Shown here: one piece after another, positions 46,092 through 56,417 of the stretch
How positions within the stretch are numbered: position 1 is the stretch's first letter
How the letters are laid out: each line of letters begins with the position of its first letter
Origin: Talinum fruticosum
Taxonomy: Eukaryota; Streptophyta; Magnoliopsida; Caryophyllales; Talinaceae
Reading direction: 5' to 3'
Assembly: GCA_021018815.1 (NCBI GenBank)
Contig: JAITYX010000085.1
Coordinates: forward strand, 434,001-498,000
DNA: 64,000 nucleotides
The notes under the pieces: model-generated
The model's input: only the letters and a program-made list of their open reading frames with translations
Told to the model about the DNA's origin: nothing
The model's database searches: none
Position numbers and translations under genes: made by a program

Positions 46092-49000
46092 TCATGCATT
46101 AATCATGCCAAGCTTATTCCTAATAAAGCAAAACTAATCCTCACTAAGAAGCTTAGTGAAAATATCAACTAACCGAAATTTTGTAGGAATGAATTCAAGT
46201 TCAATATCACCTTTCTAAAAATGGTCTCTCATAAAATGATACCCGACCTCAATATACTTTGTCTTTGAGTGCTCGAACTCGGATTCTTAGTGATACTAAT
46301 TGCACTCCGATTGTCACACATGATTGGGATTGATGTAAATGATAGTAGATCCTTCAAGTGTTGCTTGATCTACGGAATCTAAGCATAGAAAGCTCCAACT
46401 GCAACATACTCAGCCTCGGCTATTGATAGAGCAACCGAGTTCTGTTTCTTTGAATGCCAGGAGATGAGGGATTGACCCATAAATTGGCATGCTCCTGATG
46501 TGCTCTTTCTATCAACTTTGTACCCAACATAATCGGCATCTAAGTATCCAGGTGAGAGTCAATTCCGAGTCTTTTGAAAACCATAGACCAAGATTCCGAG
46601 TCCCTGCAAGATATCTCGAAAATTCTCTTCACCGCAGATGAGATGTGATTCTTTTAGATTAGCTTGAAATCTTACATAAAGACAGAATCGAAAATGATAT
46701 CCGGCCTACTAGATGTAAGATAGAGTAGAGATCCAACCATACCTTTATAAAATTTCGATCTATAAGTAGAGATCCAACCGTACCTTTATAAAATTTCGAT
46801 CTATAAGTAGAGATCCAACCATACCTCTGTAAAGTTTCGATCTATAACTTTATCTTTCTCGTCTAAGTCCGAGTTTCAAACTACTACTCATAGGTGTTAC
46901 TCGCATGCTTCAAATCTTATAGCTTGTAATTTTTTAATAACTCCTTGGTATACTTAGATTGATGGACATAGATGTCATCCTTGTCTTTTTTGATTTGTAG
47001 ACCAAGAAAGAAATTGAGTTCTCCCCTCATACTCATTTGGAACTCCTATCTCATCAACTCGGAAAACTCTTGACATAAAGTTTCATTAGTAGCTCCAAAA
47101 ATGATATCATAAATGTATATCCGAATGATAAGAAAATCTCTCCTCTTGGTTTTTAAGAAAAGAGTTTTGTCAATCCGACCTTTTTAAAATCATTTTTAAC
47201 CAATAAATTGCTCAGTCTTTCATACCAAGCTCCGGGAGCCTATTTAAGACCATATAAAGCCTTTCGCAATTTGAAAACATGATTTGGAAATTCTAAGTTT
47301 TCAAATTCAGGGGTTGCTTAACATAAACTTCTTCTTGAATAAAACCATTCAGAAAAGCACATTTGACATCCATTTGATAAAGCTTGATGTTCATGCTAGA
47401 TGCAAATGCTAACAGGATTTTAATTGCCTCAATCCTAGCAATAGGTGCAAAGGTTTCCCCACAATTAATTCCTTCCTCTTAATTGTAACCCTGAGCAATA
47501 AGTGGAGCCTTATTTCGACTACCAACCCTTCCTCATGTAGTTTGTTCTTGAAAACCCATTTGGTTCCTAGGACTCGGGTGGTTAGAAGGTCCTTTGGTAA
47601 GAGTCCGGACTTGGTTTCTTTCAAATTGATTAAGTTCTTTTTGCATGGCCTCTACCCATTCAGGTTCATTTAGGGCCTCTAGTGCATTTTTGGGTTCTAT
47701 TAATGATATGAATGCAGAAAATACCAACAGATTATGCAAAGAAGATCTAGTTCTTACCCCACTCGTTGATGTCGAAAGTATCTTTTCAGGTGGGTGACTT
47801 GGATGCATATTTGAAAGCTTTACTTGTCCTCCGATTCACCAAGTTTGTTGGTTGAATAGGTTGATCTTCGGTTGGTTGATCTTGCTAAATCTCTGTATTG
47901 ACTTGTTCTTCGACTTTCCGAGTTAGCTCATGAGCTTTTTCACTCGAGTCACAATATTCCGAGTTGCTCGATTCCGAGTTTCCTTAGTTCTTCTGTTTTT
48001 ACTCTTTTTGAGCTCGGTTTCAACAAGGTTGTCTTCATCTCTGTTAAGCTTGAGATCCGAGTATGTGGATTCACTTATCCTGCCAAGATCGATCTCATCA
48101 AAGACAACGTGGATACTTTCTTCCACTTTGTTAGTCCTTTTGTTAAATACACGATAAGCTTTACTTTGAGATGAATAACCCGAAATATACCTTCATCTAA
48201 CCTAGCATCAAACTTATTCGGATGCTCCTTACCATTGTTGTGAACGAAGCACTTATACCCAAATGGTTTGAAATAGGATATGTTGGGTTTCTTTCCCTTA
48301 TATAGCTCGTAGGGAGTCTTCTTTAAGATGGGTTTGATAAGGCATCCGTTGAGTGTGTATTTGTCGTGTTGATTGCCTCAGCCTAGAAATAGTAAGGTCG
48401 ATCATTTTCAATCATCATAGTCCTTCCTATTTCTATAAGAGTTGTATTCTTTCTCTCTACTACTCCATTTTTTTGAGAAGTTCTTGGTGCCGAGAAGTTG
48501 TGGGAGATGTCATTTTTGTCACGGAATCAGCAAATTTTGAGTAGTCGAACTCCCTTCCATGGTCGGTTCGAATCCTTCGATCCGAGTATGAGACTCCACT
48601 TGAATTTTTCTGCAGATCTTAGTGAACTCTTTGAAGGCTTCATTCTTGTTCTTGAGAAAACAAACCCGGATAAATCGTGAAAAATCATCAACACCGACAA
48701 GTATATATGATTGACCTCTAAGGCTTTTCATAGGGATTTCACCACACAAATCCATATGAACTAATACAAGCACTTTGGATGTAAACACGGTTTTAAGTGG
48801 TTTGAAAGATGATCCGACTTGTTTCCTTTTGTGTATGCTTCGCTGATTTTATCTTTCTTAAATGCACAGTTAGGTAATTCCCTAACCAATCCATGAGATG
48901 TAAGTTTCCGATAGTATGCATGCTAATATGACCAAGTCTATAATGCCAAGTCCATGAATCATCATTCAAGGATTCTTTCAAGCAAGATAAATTATGACTT

Positions 49001-49650
49001 GAATTTGAAAGAGGGATAGTATAAGTGTTACCCGACCTCGGACACTGAGAATTTAGTCTCTTTGGCGACTACATCGAAATGTAGCAATTGGTCCGAGTGA
49101 ACCTTACCTCTTGGCCTTTGTCACAAAGTTGAGAGATGCTCGAGGAGATTGTATTTTAGCCCTTTGACAACGTAGACTGGATTGACTTAGTCGTTTCCTT
49201 CACCAATTTTGCCAATCCCTACAATCTTGCCTTTGCTATTGTCTCCAAATGTGACTTTGCCTCCTTTCGGATCTTCTAATTCGTAAAAGAGTCTTGAATC
49301 ATCCGATATGTGGTGTGAGCATCCACTATCCAAGTACCGATGACCCTTCTTCTTCGAGTTACCTATAAAACACGAGATGAACTAACCCTTCTCATTTCCT
49401 CTTATAAACCCAGTAACTCCTTTTACTATTATCTTTTTCGAGGAAGAACACTCTTGGAAGCCTAGATTTGAACGATTTTGGGTCCAGTCCGATTCCGAGT
49501 CTTCTTTCTTAAAAGCCGAGTCTGTGTCTCTTTCTTTTGAAAATCTTTTCTTTTGTAAACAGGTGGAGAAGGCTTTTTCTTGTAAGCTGGTATGGGCTCA
49601 GTCCTCTTTTCATTCTTATGAATGGGACTATGCTCAACTTTCCCGAACTT
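46092..49650 (-). pseudogene. Copia-2 pol: protease, integrase, reverse transcriptase, RNase H
   Basis: On the minus strand protease shows LDSGCSHHISDDSRLF (near 49335-49285). WHYRLGHISMHTIGN begins the GAG-pre-integrase at about 48950. The integrase core keeps HMDLCGEIP (48750) and TDHGREF (near 48560), so both aspartates are present here, unlike in copia-1. RT pieces include WVFKNKLHEEGLVVE (about 47550) and, near 47115, YIYDIIF, where the first catalytic D of YIDD is Y. RNase H shows SKKQNSVALSIAEAEYVA (about 46450-46395), and the C-terminus ends at the stop 46094-46092. Frameshifts and stops are frequent. Confidence 0.85.
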
Positions 49651-50154
49651 TACGGTTCGGAATCAGCTTTGAAAAGATTGGAGTAGGAATTAGATTCTTC
49701 TTCAACATTGTAACCAAGTCCTTATTTCCTGAATGATCCTTCTTCGCATTGGGTGAGTTTAAAAACAAGCTCTTGAGACTCATTGAGCTTCCTTTTCAAT
49801 TGCTTATTCTCTATTCTAAGTGACTTAGATTCGGTCTCATTTTCTTGAGCACTCGATCTTAAGTACATTCGGATTTTGTCTCAAGTTTTCTAACTCATTT
49901 TTCAAAACCTTGCTTTCATTAGTAAGAAATTAAGTTGTTCCTTGAACCGTGAAGAGTCGAATTATACTTTTCTTCCAAAGTATAAATATATGTGGCTAAA
50001 TCAACTTTGGAGAACTTGAGAAAGTATTCAATTACCTCCTTAATATCCGAGCTCTCATTGTCGACTTAGATTCAGCTTCACTGCTGAGTCTGTCGCTGCC
50101 ATAAGACACTTTGAATCGTCGGAATCATCTTCTTTGCATCATCACTCTACGTAG
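49651..50154 (-). pseudogene. Copia-2 gag-pol linker
   Basis: This corresponds to the acidic, heptad-rich linker of copia-1 between zinc knuckle and protease. It has no long open frame. Short minus-strand pieces rich in K, E, L and S are seen at about 49.75-50.0 kb. Confidence 0.45.
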
Positions 50155-51097
50155 CCATCATAGCCTTCTTCTTTCTATCCTTCTTTCTTTTGGGACAATC
50201 TTTGACTATGTGCTCCTTGCTGCCACATTCAAATAACCGGAGTTCTTAGTTAAAAATAACTTTGAAGGGGATGAGTATTTACCTTTCCTATCCTTCTTAT
50301 CTTTCTTGTAGAACTCCTCCTTTGGCCTCTTTTCCTACTTCTTGTACGTCATCATTGTCTTGAAGCCGCGGGCAATGAGGACCATAAGATCCTCTTCCGA
50401 TTCTAAGGACCTTAGGCTTTTACATATGTTTTCCGAGGCCTTCAGCGCAATGAATCTCGTGGGTGAGTAACTTCCCAATAAGCTCGTCCGGCCTTAGTTG
50501 AGAGAGGTTTTGAACTTCTTTAATGATTGTCACCTTAGGACTCCATTTTCTCTTTGGTAGACTTCTCGGAATTTTTCTGGACATTTCCTCGTAAGAGATC
50601 TTTCTACCTAGAGACTTGAGATTGTTAGTAATCTCTCGTGAACCGAACATACATCCGAGTAATGTTGTCTTCCGGCTCCATCTTGAACAGCTCATACTTA
50701 TGATGATATTGACTTATCTTCGCTCGCTTCACTTGACTTGTTCCTTCATAGGTGTTGACAAGGGTGTCCCAAACCTCTTTGGCTGTGTCATAGGTTGACA
50801 CTCGTTGTATTTTTCCGTGCTAATGGCACACATCAGTGTGTTCATAACTTTGAAGTTCTTTTTGAACTTATCAACGTCTTCGATGGTGAACTCGGATTTG
50901 GCTTTAGGCATAGTAGTTCCACTCTCCGTCTTCATTGGGATATAGTTACCTCCTTGGATGATATCCTAGACTTCTTCATTGTTATCCGTAAAAAGCATTC
51001 CATCATTTTCTTCCAATGTGCAAAGTTTGACCCTTTCAACTTTGCTCGGTCTAGTAGATGATCTTCCTTCATCGAACTCTCCATTGTTCCGAGCCAT
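50155..51097 (-). pseudogene. Copia-2 gag
   Basis: The minus-strand ATG at 51097 (MARNNGEFDEGRSS) aligns with the copia-1 gag start. Core pieces follow in changing frames: FAHWKKMMECFLRI, SEFTIEDVDKFKKNF (about 50890-50845) and KVTIIKEVQNLSQLRPDELI (near 50520). At about 50235-50190 the zinc knuckle remains as CGSKEHIVKDC, but its first cysteine is a tyrosine and one base is missing in the next codon. The basic tail KRKKDRKKK follows. Confidence 0.8.
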
Positions 51098-51143
51098 CCG
51101 ATCTTTAGACACTGTGGATCGTGAGATCCTCTTGAAAGGTTAA

Positions 51144-51154
51144 GCTCGATACCA
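51144..51154 (-). other. Primer-binding site of copia-2 (tRNA-iMet type)
   Basis: The minus strand reads TGGTATCGAGC two bases after the LTR end. It matches TGGTATCAGAGC with one base missing. Confidence 0.7.
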
Positions 51155-51156
51155 AT

Positions 51157-52588
51157 TGAAAGTTTGCTCTTGGAGAGTCTAAGTCACCCTAGAGGGGGAT
51201 AAATAGGGTGATGAAGAAAATTAGACACTTTTTGCATAGACACTTAGATAAAGCGGATTCCGAGTCTAGAATGGACTCGGAAAGACAAATACACAGATAT
51301 ATGTGGAAACCCTCCTGGGGCAGAAAACCACGGACAAGTACTAATCCAAGCACCAAGTCAAATCCACTATTTTGAATCCACAAAATACAAAGGACTAACT
51401 AAACTAGAATTGCTCCCTTAAACAATTCCTTATAAAGTTTTCCTAAACTCGAAGTTCCCTTATTTGATCTAGTACTTCCTCACCGAGGTAACCTTTACAA
51501 TCGGGGACAACCGACCTGAGTTAACCCTTACAGCTCGATCAAGGGACTTACATAGAAAGTAAGAAAAGAATGTGACAAATTACAAGACTTTCTTTACAAC
51601 TATGAAGATATGAAATACAAAGTTGGAGTTGTAAGTAGAAGCTTGTGTGAGAATGAGAATAACAATTAGTTCAACAATAATTTCAGTAACCTTCAAGTCT
51701 TGTGGAGTGGCTTTTATTTATAGGCAACCAAGCCGAATGACTCGTTGAGTCTTGTTTCGGATTGAAATCTTCACTAACCGTTGTAAAGGCTATTCCGAGT
51801 CACTCGTAAAAGATACATTGGGATGTGAACGTTGTGCAACGGCTCTTAGCTCCAAAGGATGGTCCAATCAACTGGTGATGACTAAAAATTGAGGTGGAAA
51901 CAACCATTACGCATAGAGTTAGAGTTTTCCAATTTTAGAAACAAACAACCCCGACACGATGATACTGAGCCATGTCGAGAAGTAGCTAAAACTTCTCTCG
52001 CTAGTGTTTAACTGGCTAGAAGCTCGGTTGCTTTTGTAATTCAAATAATAGATTAGCCTTGTTTGAATAACCTATAAAAGCAAACGACATTGGTTCTCAA
52101 AGTATAAAATACTTTGGTCCAAGATTAGGCACGAGATAATAATTATATCGAGTAATTAAGTGCTTAATTATCTTTGGCCTAAAAGAGTGAAATTTACTAA
52201 GTCTAATATCCATTAGGTTCATATTCCATCTTAAGTCAATCATAAAAGTAATCAAGATAGACAATAAAACATCATTATGCATGAACTTGATTCAATTAAA
52301 TAATCTTCCAAGAAATAAACTTACTAAGAATAAAGAATTAACGATGTAATTTATTTTACTTTGAAATACAAAGTCGGTGCTCAAAATAAATGTGCTTGAG
52401 AAATTATTTGAGTATGCGATGGTTCCGAGTTACGTCTAAGTGAGTTAGAAACACAAGTAAGAGATATGCAGTGAAGCGCTTTCGAGTCAGTCAAAACATA
52501 ATGAAAACTTAGATATGAGTTTCTATAATGCTCATAATGACTTATAATCAAAACCTAAGAGAGATAGAGAGTTATACCCGAGTATTCA
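51157..52588 (-). repeat. 5' LTR of copia-2
   Basis: This 1432-bp LTR reads on the minus strand from TGAATACTCGGGTATAAC (52588) to AGAGCAAACTTTCA (51157). It is uninterrupted and serves as the reference for the rearranged 3' LTR at 40330-43222. It also matches the LTRs of copia-1. Confidence 0.85.
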
Positions 52589-52728
52589 AAAATTAAAGTT
52601 ATTAGAGATAAACAAAATTACAAGTAAAAAATAAGAGTCTTACACACCCAAATAAGATAACTAGTATTAGCTCTTAAGCCCGACGAAAGCACAAACTCAT
52701 GCCTATAGAATGAGAGTATTATCATGAC

Positions 52729-52782
52729 ATCTTCAATCTTCTAAGAAAGCACATGCTTGTCCAAATACTCCTGCATCGACAT
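52729..52782 (-). pseudogene. Captured 5' fragment of a cytosolic enolase gene (ENO3/ENOC type)
   Basis: The minus-strand ATG at 52782 is preceded by a purine-rich 5' leader and reads MSMQEYLDKHVLS, a stop (52743-52741), then KIED. From memory, plant ENO3/ENOC enolases begin MSVQEYLDKH.LSRKIEDA, so the similarity runs over about 18 codons with R changed to a stop. Upstream, TTTCTTTTAG followed by ATCTGTCCC looks like a 3' splice site in the 5' UTR. Enolase converts 2-phosphoglycerate to phosphoenolpyruvate; this fragment contains none of the catalytic part. It lies inside the CACTA element, on the same strand as the RPT5 fragment. Confidence 0.7.
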
Positions 52783-52922
52783 TTTCTCTCTCCTCTTTCT
52801 CCGACGAAGGAAGTTTTGGGACAGATCTAAAAGAAAAACTACATTTAATCAAACACTTTCATCTCTCGCCTCCAACCACACAAAAAAATCAATAAAATTG
52901 AATTAAATACCCTTAGAGTCGT

Positions 52923-53227
52923 CTTCTCCTTGAATGAATCCAAATACGGAGTTGATCTTTGAACCCCTCCTATGTCACATTAAAAAAGGTAACAAAATTT
53001 CATATTAGAAAAGATCTACCAAGAATAAACCCTAGGTTCCTCAATTTCCACCTTTAAACACGAGAGGTAAACAAGAACGAGGAAAAACAGAGTAAGAATT
53101 AGAAGAAACCTTTAGGATCCAAATCTCATTATCGAGAATCCAAGAAGCCCCTAATGATGTCCTCGGTGGTCAAAGAAGCGAGATGGTCTTCCTTAAAATT
53201 GGTATCTTCTACCATCGACGACACCAT
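52923..53227 (-). pseudogene. RPT5: Captured 5' fragment of a 26S proteasome RPT5 gene (exon 1, intron 1, part of exon 2)
   Basis: RPT5 is an AAA-ATPase subunit of the proteasome base. The minus-strand ATG at 53227 starts MVSSMVEDTNFKEDHLASL, then TTEDIIR. One extra G shifts the frame; after it the reading is RASWILDNEIWILK, matching RASRLLDNEIRILK of RPT5 with both R codons turned to W (CGG to TGG). The exon ends at 53110 with donor AAAG/GTTTCT. A 140-bp intron (53109-52970) ends in ACATAG, and exon 2 opens GAG GGG TT, then QRSTPYLDSFKEK, matching EELQRTNLELDSFKEK with one base missing. Similarity stops at about 52923. The CT-rich sequence at 53228-53560 is probably the original 5' UTR. The ATPase domain is absent. 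Confidence 0.8.
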
Positions 53228-53309
53228 GGTTGAACCCTAAGTGAAAGAGTGTAAGAAAGAGGAGAGAGAAGAGCAGCGAAGGAAGAGACGACGTTGGAGT
53301 ATGAAGTTG

Positions 53310-53317
53310 ACGAAGAA

Positions 53318-53349
<32 letters not shown>

Positions 53350-53550
53350 TTGGATTCTTGGCTAAGAAATGAAGAAATACTTCTAGTAGTCTAGAGAGAG
53401 AAAGAGAAGGAAGGAGAGACGAGATAGAGCAAGGGGTGGAATTAGCCATTGTAGAGGATCCGGGGAATTTGGGGGAAGATGAAGGAGAGAGACAGAGAAA
53501 TTCAGACCTAAAAAATGAGTGGGATGAGAGAGAGAGAGAGAGAGAGAGGT
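53310..53550 (+). repeat. (GA)n tracts in the captured 5' UTR
   Basis: GA runs at about 53313-53342 and 53528-53549 read as CT runs on the minus strand, the strand of the captured RPT5 leader. CT-rich 5' UTRs are common in plant genes. The minus-strand frame at 53237-53587 is a product of these runs. Confidence 0.7.
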
Positions 53551-53569
53551 AGAAATTCAGATTTGAGGA

Positions 53570-53800
53570 CTTTTTATGACGGTTCAATGAAAGAGCCGTG
53601 GTAAAAAGTCCCTTTCTATGATGATTCTTTCATTGAACCGTAGTCAAAAGTTGACGACTCAACCTATGACGATGGCTCATTGAAAGAATCGTAGTCATAA
53701 GTGTTATAAAAGCCCACTTATTTACAAAAATGTCATTGCCTCATTTCTCATGACGGTTTTTCCTTTTAATCGTCGTAAATCGACCGTAATAAAACGTCAT
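53570..53800 (+). repeat. Subterminal hairpin repeats of the CACTA element, right end
   Basis: Motifs GACGGTTCAATGAAAGAGCC, TTCATTGAACCGTAGTC and GCTCATTGAAAGAATCGTAG repeat in both directions up to the terminal TATAGTAGTG. They mirror the repeats at the left end. Confidence 0.7.
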
Positions 53801-53813
53801 ATCTATAGTAGTG

Positions 53814-54657
53814 TTTTCAAGACGAGGCTCGGACATCGTGTTAGGGTTGTTTGTTTCCATTTTCGGTAAACTTCAACTTTGAGTCTAACAGCTTGTTTCC
53901 ACCCCGCATTTCGATCACAACTAGTGGGTTGGACCTCCTTTTGAGCCAAGGACCAAAGCACAGCTGTTCATATCTCGCAACGGCTCCTTTTCCGAGGGAC
54001 TCAAACTATCCGTTACAACAGACTAGTGAAGCTTCCCAATCGAAAATCGGACACAACGGCTACTCGCCTTGTTGAATATAAATAGAAGTAATCCTACAAG
54101 ACATGAAGATTGACTGAACCGCTAAACACTTATTCAAATCTTACTCTCTCAATCTTTTTGCTTTCAACTCGTATTTTAGCTTTCTTACTTTCCGAGTTGA
54201 AAAGAAGAAGTCTTGCAATCACTCTTACTTCAATTCTTTGTAACATCCCTTGACTAAGTTGTAAGCGTTAACTCAGCTTAGTTGTCCCTAACTCGTAAAG
54301 GTTATCTCGATTACTGAAGTAGTAGAACAAATAAGGGAAGTTCCGTGTCTAGGAAAATTTGTATTAAATTGTTTAAGAGAGCATTGTATAAAAGTTAGTC
54401 CATGTATTTTGTGGATTCAAAACAAGAGATTTGACTTAGTTTCTACACCGATATCGACCATGGTTTTCTTCCCCATGAGGGTTTCCACGTATTTTCCGTG
54501 TTCTCGTCTTTCTAAGTTCACCTGTAGACTCACAATAGTTTTTCTAAGCTCATACTTTGCGTAAAAATTTCTTATTCTGCAAAATTTTCTTCTCACCCTA
54601 TTCATTCCCCCTCCCGCGCCCTCTAGGGTGATTCAAACTCTCAAGAGCAAACCCTTA
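53814..54657 (+). repeat. 3' LTR of copia-1, second part
   Basis: This resumes the LTR at the point where the 5' LTR reads CGTTTCGGGACAGAG and continues to the end in AGAGCAAACCCTTA. One base appears lost in the terminal CTTCA. Confidence 0.85.
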
Positions 54658-55007
54658 GAGGTCCCTATTTACTGAAAGGCTTAGGGTAAAGCAAACTCCT
54701 AACCTAGCCCCCGAAAATCGGATAAATAACTAAAATTTCCCCTCCAAAAATCAGCAGAGAATATAACAGATTCTGGGTGGTTGAACGGGTCAAAACAATT
54801 GTGTTACGATGGCTTCGGTTGGATTCGATCCGAATTAGGTCTTGTGAACCAATTTTGTCTTGGGCGTTTGAACAGTCGAATGACCGATTCCGATGGTTTG
54901 GGGAGGGCCGGATCTTGCCATAGAATGTTTCTATTGTGGAAAGTTTTTATTTTGGAAGCCGATTTAGTTTGAGCTGTTCGTTAGCCGATAAACTCGTTAT
55001 TTTGAGG
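54658..55007. other. Non-coding interval right of copia-1
   Basis: The interval starts with the TSD GAGGT. Its composition (GGATTCGATCCGAATTAGG, GGAGGGCCGGATC) resembles the Tat-like LTR fragments at 0.3 and 4.6 kb. No gene is seen. Confidence 0.35.
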
Positions 55008-56194
55008 TAGATGTGAATATACCCGGCAATCGGGTCATTCGGTTCGGGTTCGGTTCGGGTTAGTTCGGTTCGGGTTAACTTCGGGTCAATCTTGTTCGGG
55101 TTCGGTTCGGTTTCGGGTTCGGGTCAACTTCGGTTCGGGTAAACTTCGGGTCGATCTCGTTCGGGTTCGTTCGGTTTCGGTTCGGTCAACTTCGGTTCGG
55201 TTCAACTTCGGGTCAATCTCATTCGGGTTCGATTCGGGTTAATTTCGGATCTAGTCGTAATCGGATCACTTTTTGGGTCAAAATCGATTCAAAATTGTAC
55301 CACTATAGGCACAAAAGTACATCCCGAGAGACCCAACAAAAAAAATGTGGGTTGGGTCACTTTTATCGGGGTTAAATTGATTCGGATCCGATTCGGTTCG
55401 GGTCATTTTGGGTTCGGTTCGGTTTCGGTTCGGGTCATTTTGCATTCGGCCGGTTTCGGTTCGGGTCATTTCGGGTCGGTTCGGTTCGGGTTGGTTCATT
55501 TCGGTTTCGGTCAAAATCGGTTCAACTGCTTTCGGATGTCGGTTCGGTTTGGGTTTCGGTCGTTCGGGTTGACCCGTTCGGTTCGGTCGGCTTTGTCGAG
55601 TCTAGATATACCTGGCAATCGGGTCATTCGGTTCGGGTTCGGTTCGGGTTAGTTCGGTTCGGGTTAACTTCGGTCAATCTTGTTCGGGTTCGGTTCGGTT
55701 TCGGGTTCGGGTCAACTTCGGTTCGGGTAAACTTCGGTCGATCTCGTTCGGGTTCGTTCGGTTTCGGTTCGGGTCAACTTCGGTTCGGTTCAACTTCGGG
55801 TCAATCTCATTCGGGTTCGATTCGGGTTAATTTCGGATCTAGTCGTAATCGGATCACTTTTCGAGTCAAAATCGATTCAAAATTGTACCACTATAGGCAC
55901 AAAAGTACATCCCGAGAGACCCAACAAAAAAATGTGGGTTGGGTCACTTTTATTGGGGTTAAATCGATTCGGATCCGATTCGGTTCGGGTCATTTTGGGT
56001 TCGGTTCGGTTTCGGTTCGGGTCATTTTGCATTCGGGTCGGTTTCGGTTCGGGTCATTTCGGGTCGGTTCATTTCGGTTTCGGTCAAAATCGGTTCAACT
56101 GCTTTCGGATGTCGGTTCGGTTTGGGTTTCGGGTCGTTCGGGTTGACCTGCTTCGGTTCGGTCGGCTTTGCCGTGTCTAGGTCTAGATGTGAAT
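55008..56194. mobile_element. Head-to-tail dimer of a TTCGGG-rich repeat element
   Basis: Two units, 55017-55605 and 55606-56183, share ATATACC.GGCAATCGGG at the start and GGTCGGCTTTG.CG.GTCTAG at the end, and differ mainly by indels in G-runs. The pair is flanked by an exact 11-bp direct repeat, TAGATGTGAAT, at 55008-55018 and 56184-56194. Each unit is built largely of GGTTCGGTTCGGG-type words plus a unique part near the middle (ACCACTATAGGCACAAAAGT). The ends are weakly inverted (GGCAATCGGGT versus inverted GGCAAAGCCGA). It is probably a non-autonomous DNA transposon; the superfamily is unclear. The frames in it are low complexity. Confidence 0.65.
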
Positions 56195-56417
56195 TTTACT
56201 ATGTTTTAGTTCAATCTTGTTCCAAATACACAAATGAAGGGTCTTCATCATCGACTGCGATAATAAAATAAATAAGAAAATAAATAAAAGTCGAAATAGA
56301 TGTCTATCGTCGTAAACGAGTGCATGTGAAATTCTAACTTTAGCCAATTCGTAATAGATGACATAGCTCATATTTCATCGTAGTCTTAACAAATAGGAAA
56401 TGAATTAGGCTCCTTCT
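56195..56417. other. Non-coding AT-rich interval
   Basis: No gene or repeat structure is seen. Confidence 0.4.

Larger units (their letters stand above)
40330..52588 (-). mobile_element. SIRE/Maximus-like Ty1/copia element (copia-2), inverted and nested
   Basis: This is a second member of the copia-1 family, in opposite orientation and inserted in the CACTA element. The minus-strand order is 5' LTR (52588-51157), primer-binding site (51154-51144), gag, pol, extra ORF, 3' LTR (43222-40330). A TSD of AAATT is seen at 40325-40329 and at 52590-52594, displaced by one extra A on the right. The internal region is degraded by stops and frameshifts. Without the insert in its 3' LTR it is about 10.8 kb. 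Confidence 0.85.
39962..53813. mobile_element. CACTA (En/Spm-like) transposon with captured genes, split by copia-2
   Basis: The left end CACTACTATAGGAACC and the inverted right end CACTACTATAGATATG share CACTACTATAG, a CACTA-type terminus. The flanks are GTT (39959-39961) and TTT (53814-53816), a 3-bp TSD with one mismatch, and the empty site is visible in the 5' LTR at about 30.89 kb. Both ends carry several copies of an inverted TACGGTTC / GAACCGTA subterminal motif. Without copia-2 (40330-52588) the element is about 1.6 kb and has no transposase, so it is non-autonomous. Its right part contains gene fragments of RPT5 and enolase. Confidence 0.8.
30270..54657 (+). mobile_element. SIRE/Maximus-like Ty1/copia element (copia-1), with nested insert
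   Basis: The element runs from TGAAAATTCAGG at 30270 to the 3' LTR end at 54657 and is flanked by GAGAT (30265-30269) and GAGGT (54658-54662), a 5-bp TSD with one mismatch. Its order is LTR, primer-binding site, gag with zinc knuckle, protease, integrase, RT, RNase H, extra ORF, polypurine tract, LTR, the layout of SIRE-type copia elements. Excluding the 13.85-kb CACTA insert (39962-53813) it is about 10.5 kb. All ORFs are broken. By eye the two LTRs differ at roughly one position in seven over their first 160 bp, so the insertion is old. Confidence 0.85.

Noticed and set aside
55278..56180. Several 70-100-aa frames on both strands
   Set aside because: All are translations of the TTCGGG-rich dimer; low complexity, present in several frames.
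55017..56183. Interstitial telomeric repeat
   Set aside because: The repeated word is TTCGGG/GGTTCGG, not the plant telomere TTTAGGG, and it is organised in two long units with non-repeat middles.
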